From Paraburkholderia silviterrae (GTDB lineage Bacteria > Pseudomonadota > Gammaproteobacteria > Burkholderiales > Burkholderiaceae), in NCBI RefSeq assembly GCF_004353915.1, contig NZ_SMRP01000001.1:647672-689297 (forward strand): a stretch of 41,626 nucleotides of DNA, in the 5' to 3' direction. Numbering within the stretch: the stretch's first letter is position 1; every line of letters begins with the position of its first letter. Below the pieces are notes generated by a model. It was not told the origin of the DNA and made no database searches. It saw only the letters and a program-made list of their open reading frames with translations. A program made the position numbers and the translations under genes. Of this stretch, positions 36,280 to 41,626 are shown piece after piece.

Positions 36280-37494
36280 ATGCAGACCGACAACAAGAGC
36301 CTGCCGCTGGCGGGCGTACGCGTCCTCGATCTTTCGCGTGTGCTGGCCGGACCGTGGAGCGCGATGGTGCTCGGCGACCTCGGCGCCGAGGTCATCAAGG
36401 TCGAGCACCCCGATCGCGGCGACGACACGCGCGACTGGGGCGTGCGTGTCGGCAAGACCGAGACCGCGTACTTCAACAGCGTGAACCGCAACAAGCGCTC
36501 GATCACGCTCGATCTCCAGACGCCTGAAGGCCAGCAGATCGCGCGCGAGCTTGCGAAGACCAGCGACATCTTCATCCAGAATTTCAAGTTCGGCGGCGCC
36601 GACAAGCTGGGCCTTGGCTACGAAGCGCTGAGCGCGGAGAATCCGCGTCTGATCTATTGCTCGATTACCGGCTACGACCGCACCGGGCCCGAGGCGAAGC
36701 GCCCTGGCTACGACCTCGTGGTGCAAGGCGAAACGGGCCTGATGGCGCTGAACGGCGAAGCGGATCAGCCGCCGCTGAAATTCGGCGTGGCCGCCGTCGA
36801 TCTGTTCACGGGCATGTATTCGGCGCAGGCGATGCTCGCCGCGCTCTACGAGCGCGAGCGCACCGGCCGCGGGCGCCACATCGAAATGGCGCTGTTCGAC
36901 TGCGGCCTCATGATCACCGCTTACTACGGGCTCGAAGCGCTGCTGTTGGGCGAAGACCCGCCGCGCTACGGCAACGCGCATCCGTCCATCGTGCCTTATG
37001 GCGTGTTCGATGCGGCCGACGGCCCGCTCGTCATCACCGTGGGCAACAACGCCCAGTTCGAACGCTTTTGCCGCGAGGTGATCGGTCGCCACGACCTGGC
37101 CGACGACGCACGCTACAAGACCAACATCCTGCGCGGGCAGAACCGCGAGACGCTCGTGCCGGAGCTCACGCGCGAGCTGGGCAGCCGCCCCCGCAAGCTG
37201 TTGCTCGAACGTCTTGCGCAAGCGGGCATCCCGTGCGGCGAAGTGGCGGGCCTGCGCGAAGCGCTGCTCTCGCCGCGCGCTACGCAAGGTGGACTCGTCA
37301 CGCAGCAGCCGCATCCAGACACGGAAAGCGGCACGACGCCGGTGCTCGCGCCGCCGTGGCGCTTCGACGGCGAACGCATGCCCGTGCGCCGCGCGCCACC
37401 GCAACTGGGTGAAGGCACGCGTGACGTGCTGCAATCGACGCTTGGGCTTTCGGCGGAAAAGCTCGCCGAGCTCAAGAGCAAAGGCGTCATTTGA
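36280..37494 (+). CDS. Class III CoA-transferase (CaiB/BaiF family)
   Basis: Class III CoA-transferases move CoA between carboxylic acids. The 404-residue protein begins in the typical way ([20 protein letters not shown], then [19 protein letters not shown]). The probable catalytic Asp is D145 in [13 protein letters not shown], and the [13 protein letters not shown] stretch lies near 200. The frame is open upstream to an ATG at 36199, but the AGGAG ribosome binding site and the family N-terminus favour 36280. In this operon it probably activates the substrate acid with a CoA from succinyl-CoA or acetyl-CoA, replacing the ligase of pim-type clusters (inference). Confidence 0.92.
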   Translation: MQTDNKSLPLAGVRVLDLSRVLAGPWSAMVLGDLGAEVIKVEHPDRGDDTRDWGVRVGKTETAYFNSVNRNKRSITLDLQTPEGQQIARELAKTSDIFIQNFKFGGADKLGLGYEALSAENPRLIYCSITGYDRTGPEAKRPGYDLVVQGETGLMALNGEADQPPLKFGVAAVDLFTGMYSAQAMLAALYERERTGRGRHIEMALFDCGLMITAYYGLEALLLGEDPPRYGNAHPSIVPYGVFDAADGPLVITVGNNAQFERFCREVIGRHDLADDARYKTNILRGQNRETLVPELTRELGSRPRKLLLERLAQAGIPCGEVAGLREALLSPRATQGGLVTQQPHPDTESGTTPVLAPPWRFDGERMPVRRAPPQLGEGTRDVLQSTLGLSAEKLAELKSKGVI

Positions 37495-37528
37495 TCGGTT
37501 TGAAATCAGGTGGATCAGGAGGAGTGCT

Positions 37529-38278
37529 ATGAAAATTCTCGTGCCCGTCAAGCGCGTGGTCGATTACAACGTCAAGGTTCGCGTGAAGTCCGATGGCACG
37601 GGCGTGGATATCGCGAACGTCAAGTTTTCGATGAATCCGTTCGATGAAATCGCTGTTGAGGAAGCGGTGCGATTGAAAGAAGCGGGCGTGGCGACGGAAG
37701 TCATCGCCGTGTCTGCCGGTGTCGCGCAGGCGCAGGAAACGCTGCGTACGGCGCTGGCCATTGGCGCGGACCGCGCCGTATTGATCGAATCGAATGAAGA
37801 CCTGCAGCCGCTCGCCGTGGCGAAGCTTTTGAAAGCCCTTGTCGATAAGGAACAGCCTTCGCTGATCATTCTCGGCAAGCAGGCTATCGACGACGATTCG
37901 AACCAGACCGGCCAGATGCTCGCCGCTTTGACTGGTCTGCCCCAGGCAACGTTTGCTTCGAAAATCACCATCGCCGATGGCCGTGCCACGGTTGCGCGTG
38001 AAGTCGATGGTGGCGCGGAGACGCTTTCCCTGCAATTGCCCGCCGTGGTGACCACCGACCTTCGTTTGAACGAGCCGCGCTACGTCACGCTACCGAACAT
38101 CATGAAGGCGAAGAAGAAGCCGCTGGAGACGGTCAAGCCCTCGGATTTGGGTGTTGATGTGACGCCGCGCCTGAAGACCCTGAGGGTTGCCGAGCCGCCC
38201 AAGCGCAGCGCGGGCGTGAAGGTCGCCGACGTGAATACGCTGGTCGAGAAGCTGAAGACCGAAGCCAAGGTGCTGTAA
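37529..38278 (+). CDS. etfB: Electron transfer flavoprotein beta subunit
   Basis: EtfB with EtfA accepts electrons from acyl-CoA dehydrogenases and passes them to ETF:quinone oxidoreductase. The 249-residue protein has the family N-terminus [19 protein letters not shown], the [16 protein letters not shown] stretch (about 37-52), and the signature [20 protein letters not shown] with KAKKKPLE (about 177-200). GGAGGAG before the ATG is a strong ribosome binding site. The gene lies 34 bases after the CoA-transferase. Its third codon positions look less GC-biased than those of the upstream genes. Confidence 0.96.
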   Translation: MKILVPVKRVVDYNVKVRVKSDGTGVDIANVKFSMNPFDEIAVEEAVRLKEAGVATEVIAVSAGVAQAQETLRTALAIGADRAVLIESNEDLQPLAVAKLLKALVDKEQPSLIILGKQAIDDDSNQTGQMLAALTGLPQATFASKITIADGRATVAREVDGGAETLSLQLPAVVTTDLRLNEPRYVTLPNIMKAKKKPLETVKPSDLGVDVTPRLKTLRVAEPPKRSAGVKVADVNTLVEKLKTEAKVL

Positions 38279-38293
38279 GGGGAGCAGAACAAA

Positions 38294-39238
38294 ATGACGA
38301 ATCTGGTGAATCTGGTTTTGGCCGAACACGACAACGCAACCATCAAGGCTGCGACGCTGAACACCGTGGCTGCCGCGCAGAAGATCGGCGGCGATGTGCA
38401 CGTGCTGATCGCGGGCCACAACGCCCAGGCGGCCGCCGACGCAGCGGCGAAGATCGCTGGCGTTTCGAAGGTGCTGCTGGCCGATGCACCGCAACTCGAA
38501 GCGGGTCTGGCCGAGAATGTCGAAGCGACGGTTCTTGCGATCGCAAAGAACTACACGCACATCCTGGCTCCTGCAACCGCTGCGGGCAAGAACGTCACGC
38601 CGCGCATCGCTGCGAAGCTGGACGTGGCCCAGATCAGCGATATCACGGCAGTGGATTCGCCGGACACGTTCGAGCGCCCGATCTACGCGGGCAACGCGAT
38701 TGCTACGGTTCAATCTCAAGACCCCATCAAGGTCATCACGGTGCGCACGACTGCATTCGATGCCGTCGCAGCCGTTGGCGGCAGCGCAGCGGTGGAGAAG
38801 CTCGAAGCGGCAGCGGACAGCGGCCTCACGCAATTCGTTGGCCGCGAAGTCACGAAACTCGACCGTCCGGAACTCACGAGCGCGAAGATCATCGTTTCGG
38901 GTGGCCGGGGTTTGGGCAGTGGCGAGAACTACACGAAGGTGCTGGAGCCACTCGCCGACAAGCTCAACGCCGCGCTTGGCGCCTCGCGTGCTGCCGTGGA
39001 TGCGGGCTATGTGCCCAACGACTACCAGGTTGGCCAGACCGGCAAGATCGTTGCGCCGCAGTTGTATATCGCGGTGGGCATCTCGGGCGCGATCCAGCAT
39101 CTCGCGGGCATGAAGGACTCGAAGGTGATCGTGGCGATCAACAAGGACGAAGAAGCGCCGATTTTCAGTGTCGCCGACTACGGCCTCGTGGGCGATCTGT
39201 TCACCGTCGCACCGGAGTTCACGCACGCACTCGCCTGA
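38294..39238 (+). CDS. etfA: Electron transfer flavoprotein alpha subunit
   Basis: The 314-residue partner of EtfB carries the FAD-binding C-terminal domain: [20 protein letters not shown] (about 203-222), the Q-x-G-x-T-G-like [20 protein letters not shown] region and the [15 protein letters not shown] signature near 258-275. Length is normal. It begins 15 bases after etfB with a GGGGAG ribosome binding site. It is the last gene of the operon; two hairpins without T tracts follow. Confidence 0.96.
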   Translation: MTNLVNLVLAEHDNATIKAATLNTVAAAQKIGGDVHVLIAGHNAQAAADAAAKIAGVSKVLLADAPQLEAGLAENVEATVLAIAKNYTHILAPATAAGKNVTPRIAAKLDVAQISDITAVDSPDTFERPIYAGNAIATVQSQDPIKVITVRTTAFDAVAAVGGSAAVEKLEAAADSGLTQFVGREVTKLDRPELTSAKIIVSGGRGLGSGENYTKVLEPLADKLNAALGASRAAVDAGYVPNDYQVGQTGKIVAPQLYIAVGISGAIQHLAGMKDSKVIVAINKDEEAPIFSVADYGLVGDLFTVAPEFTHALA

Positions 39239-39260
39239 CGAGGCACTTGCCGCAAGACGC

Positions 39261-39298
39261 GCATCGAGCATGTGTCCATCACGGGCCAGGCTCGATGC
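39261..39298. repeat. 9-bp inverted repeat after etfA
   Basis: GCATCGAGC (39261-39269) and GCTCGATGC (39290-39298) enclose 20 bases. No T tract follows, so a Rho-independent end is not certain. Confidence 0.5.
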
Positions 39299-39337
39299 TC
39301 GATAAGCTGTAACGACAAGTGGGCCAACACCCACCCA

Positions 39338-39361
39338 CCGCGCCGCCCACGGGCGGCGCGG
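39338..39361. repeat. 10-bp GC-rich hairpin upstream of the DUF485 gene
   Basis: CCGCGCCGCC (39338-39347) pairs with GGCGGCGCGG (39352-39361) around a 4-base loop. It is very stable but lacks a T run; it may be a processing or pausing site, or a Rho-dependent end of the etf operon. Confidence 0.5.
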
Positions 39362-39488
39362 CCAACTAATACAAATCACAGCAAAGCCAGCCAGTAAACG
39401 CATCAGGCACCCCGCGAGGGCGGCCCGGCCGCGCTCGCCCATCGCCTCGAAGGACACTGGCTGCGTTGAATGAGACACCGGAGACACC

Positions 39489-39812
39489 ATGACCCCCCCC
39501 TCGATCGACACGATCAAGGCGCACCCCGAATACCGGCGGCTCGTCGCCGTGCGCCGGCGCTTCAGCTTCACGCTGACCGCGCTCATGATCGCCATTTACT
39601 ATGGCTTCATCCTGATCGTCGCGCTCGCGCCGCATCGGCTCGCGCATCCGCTCTATGCGGGCGCCACCACCAGCGTCGGCATTGTCGTGGGCGTGGGCAT
39701 CATCGCGGGCGCCATCGCGCTCACCGGTTTCTATGTGCTGCGCGCCAACCGCCGCTTCGATCCGGCCATGCGCACGCTCATTGCAAAGCTCCAGGGCGAG
39801 GTGCAGGCATGA
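39489..39812 (+). CDS. DUF485 membrane protein (YjcH-like), partner of ActP
   Basis: The 107-residue protein has two membrane segments (about 27-48 and 60-83) and the DUF485 pattern [20 protein letters not shown] (about 12-31), then [16 protein letters not shown]485 genes regularly precede acetate permease genes, as yjcH precedes actP in E. coli. Its stop overlaps the symporter start (ATGA, 39809-39812), so the two are translationally coupled. A C8 tract lies immediately after the start codon (39493-39500), a possible slippage site. Confidence 0.9.
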   Translation: MTPPSIDTIKAHPEYRRLVAVRRRFSFTLTALMIAIYYGFILIVALAPHRLAHPLYAGATTSVGIVVGVGIIAGAIALTGFYVLRANRRFDPAMRTLIAKLQGEVQA

Positions 39813-41500
39813 AACCGAACCGCCTTCTCAGCGCACTCGCGCTCGCAGCCGCCAGCAGCTTCGCCCATGCCAATGTCGCGGGCGCGGCGGCGGCACCCAT
39901 GCCCGCGCCGCAGCACAACCCCGTCGCCATCGGCATGTTCCTGCTGTTCGTGCTCGTGACGCTCGGCATCACGCAGTGGGCCGCGCGCCGCACGCGCACC
40001 GCGCGCGACTTCTACACGGGCGGCGGCGGCATCACCGGCTTGCAGAACGGGCTCGCGATTGCGGGCGACTACATGTCGGCGGCTTCGTTCCTGGGCCTCT
40101 CGGGCATGGTGTTCATCTTCGGATTCGACGGCCTGATCTACTCGATCGGCTTCCTCGTCGGCTGGCCGTTCGTGATGTTCCTGATCGCCGAGCCGCTGCG
40201 CAATCTCGGCAAGTTCACGTTCGCCGACGTGATCGCGTACCGCTTCGAGCAAGGCCCGATCCGCCTGATGACCTCGGCCAATTCTCTGATGGTCGTGATC
40301 TTTTACCTGGTTGTGCAGATGGTCGGAGCGGGCAAGCTCATCGAGCTGCTGTTCGGCCTGCCCTACTGGATTGCCGAGATCGTCGTGGGCGCGCTCATGG
40401 TGATCTACGTGTTCTTTGGCGGCATGAAGGCCACCACGTGGGTTCAGCTCATCAAGGCAGGGCTGCTGCTGTGCGGCGCGACCTTCATGGCCGTGCTCGC
40501 GCTCGCGCATTTCGGCTTCAGCCCAAATGAAATGTTCCGCCAGGCCGTCGACGTGCACCCGGGCGCCCTCTCAATCATGGCGCCGGGCAAGCTGATCCGC
40601 GATCCGCTGAATGCGCTCTCGCTCGGCATCGCGCTGATGTTCGGCACGGCCGGATTTCCGCACATCCTGATGCGCTTTTTCACGGTGCCCAACGCGAAAG
40701 AGGCGCGCAAGTCAGTGTTCTACGCGACAGGTTTTATCGGCTATTTCTATTTGCTCACGTTCGTGATCGGCTTCTCGGCGATCGCGCTGCTCGCACAGCA
40801 TCCCGAGTTCTTCCGCGTCGACGCCGCGGGTCACTTCAACCTCACGACGGACCTGCTCGGCGGCTCCAACATGGTGGCCGTGAAGCTCGCGCAGGCAGTG
40901 GGCGGCAACCTCTTCTACGGCTTCATCGCGGCGGTCACGTTCGCCACGATTCTTGCCGTGGTAGCCGGCCTCACGCTTTCTGGCGCCACCACTGTGTCGC
41001 ACGATCTCTACGCGAGCTGGCTCGCGCGTGGGCGCAAGAACGAGCAGCGTGAAATGCGTATCTCGCGCGTCGCGACGCTCGTGCTGAGCGCCGTTGCGAT
41101 CGGGCTTGGCATCCTGTTCGAGCATGCGAACGTGGCGTTTCTTGTGGGGCTCGTGGCTGCGGTGGCGGCGAGCGCCAATTTTCCGGTGCTCGTTATGTCG
41201 ATTTTTTGGAGTGGCATGACCACGCGTGGTGCGGTGGCGGGTGGCGCGCTCGGGCTCGTTTCTTCTGTACTGCTCACTGTGCTCTCGAAGTCGGTATGGG
41301 TTGATGTGCTCCATCGTGCGCACGCGCCCGTGTTTCTCGATAATCCCGCGCTGGTGTCCGTGCCGCTCGCGTTTTTCGGCATCTGGGTGGTGTCGCGTCT
41401 CGATACCAGTGCACGCGCACGTAAAGAGCGCGAGGCGTTCGCGGCGCAGGAGTTTTATGGGCAGACCGGGCTCCTGTCGATGGAGGTCGTGGAGCACTGA
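39809..41500 (+). CDS. actP: Sodium:solute symporter, ActP (acetate permease)-like
   Basis: The 563-residue inner-membrane protein belongs to the SSS family and imports a short monocarboxylate such as acetate with Na+ or H+. It starts with a cleavable-looking signal ([16 protein letters not shown]). About 13 membrane segments follow, with [34 protein letters not shown] (about 89-102) and [20 protein letters not shown] (about 273-292), all typical of ActP. The coupled DUF485 gene upstream supports the assignment; pyruvate or glycolate transport cannot be excluded. Confidence 0.9.
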   Translation: MKPNRLLSALALAAASSFAHANVAGAAAAPMPAPQHNPVAIGMFLLFVLVTLGITQWAARRTRTARDFYTGGGGITGLQNGLAIAGDYMSAASFLGLSGMVFIFGFDGLIYSIGFLVGWPFVMFLIAEPLRNLGKFTFADVIAYRFEQGPIRLMTSANSLMVVIFYLVVQMVGAGKLIELLFGLPYWIAEIVVGALMVIYVFFGGMKATTWVQLIKAGLLLCGATFMAVLALAHFGFSPNEMFRQAVDVHPGALSIMAPGKLIRDPLNALSLGIALMFGTAGFPHILMRFFTVPNAKEARKSVFYATGFIGYFYLLTFVIGFSAIALLAQHPEFFRVDAAGHFNLTTDLLGGSNMVAVKLAQAVGGNLFYGFIAAVTFATILAVVAGLTLSGATTVSHDLYASWLARGRKNEQREMRISRVATLVLSAVAIGLGILFEHANVAFLVGLVAAVAASANFPVLVMSIFWSGMTTRGAVAGGALGLVSSVLLTVLSKSVWVDVLHRAHAPVFLDNPALVSVPLAFFGIWVVSRLDTSARARKEREAFAAQEFYGQTGLLSMEVVEH

Positions 41501-41538
41501 ATGCCTGTGTTGAAATATTGATTGCTGGAGTTTGGTGC

Positions 41539-41576
41539 GGGTTGTTGGGTGTTGGTTGTTGGATGTTGGGTGTTGG
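41539..41576 (+). repeat. G/T-only degenerate GTTGG repeat
   Basis: Except for one A, the 38 bases at 41539-41576 contain only G and T and consist of five GTTGG-type units with a 6-8-base period (e.g. TGTTGG, TTGTTGG, ATGTTGGG). It lies about 40 bases after the symporter stop. Confidence 0.7.
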
Positions 41577-41610
41577 CCTTTCCTTGTTTTCATGTCGGTA
41601 TATTGGTGTT

Positions 41611-41625
41611 GCCCCTGTGCGGGGC
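41611..41625 (+). terminator. Possible terminator stem at window end
   Basis: GCCCC (41611-41615) and GGGGC (41621-41625) enclose TGTGC. The window stops one base later, so a following T tract cannot be seen. Confidence 0.35.
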
Positions 41626-41626
41626 G

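Overview
The window looks like part of a Burkholderiaceae genome, most like Paraburkholderia, Caballeronia or Burkholderia. The evidence is the high GC content with strongly GC-biased third codon positions, and the arrangement sdhCDAB-sdhE-gltA next to a UTRA-type GntR regulator and mdh, followed by a CitE-like lyase, PrpD and AcnA. In Burkholderia this TCA block is known from the second chromosome; that this window lies on such a replicon is inference.

Layout. (1) 1-4496, minus strand: a TCA operon reading sdhC, sdhD, sdhA, sdhB, sdhE and gltA; gltA is cut by the window edge. (2) 4643-5467: a GntR/UTRA regulator on the same strand. Its upstream region holds a perfect 20-bp palindrome, directly followed on the other strand by a strong sigma70-type promoter that reads into mdh. 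(3) 5885-13160, plus strand: mdh (with an intrinsic terminator), a CitE-like CoA-ester lyase, a small exported MliC-like protein, prpD and acnA (with a double hairpin and terminator). (4) 13359-17241: a LysE-type exporter, a YigZ/IMPACT protein, a small membrane protein, an unrecognised 129-aa protein and a stand-alone IS630-type helix-turn-helix protein beside an AT-rich intergenic island. (5) 17444-22502: a membrane diguanylate cyclase, a PiT phosphate transporter, and convergent to it a class I-like polyphosphate kinase 2, then a VOC protein. (6) 22664-24096: a lipoprotein with an odd C-terminus, and a small exported protein. (7) 24338-30553: a six-gene Mrp antiporter operon (fused mrpAB, then C, D, E, F, G). 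(8) 30541-39238: a LysR regulator divergent from an acyl-CoA oxidation operon (enoyl-CoA hydratase/3-hydroxyacyl-CoA dehydrogenase, two different acyl-CoA dehydrogenases, a class III CoA-transferase, etfB and etfA). Its composition recalls the pim (pimeloyl-CoA/dicarboxylate) genes. (9) 39489-41500: a DUF485 protein and an ActP-like sodium:solute symporter, then a G/T-only repeat at the window end.

Taken together, the first third supplies most of the oxidative TCA cycle (citrate synthase, aconitase, succinate dehydrogenase, malate dehydrogenase) with 2-methylcitrate dehydratase. The last quarter feeds it with acyl-CoA units and imported short-chain carboxylates. Between them lie ion and pH homeostasis (Mrp), phosphate/polyphosphate handling (PiT, PPK2) and c-di-GMP signalling. 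I found no CRISPR array, tRNA, rRNA, complete insertion sequence or prophage. The least explained parts are the intergenic regions: orphan terminators that suggest short transcripts (about 14016-14102 and 15104-15200), the AT-rich island at 16244-16836, two promoters of nearly the same sequence (mdh and lysE), and the palindromes before mdh, sdhC and mrpA.
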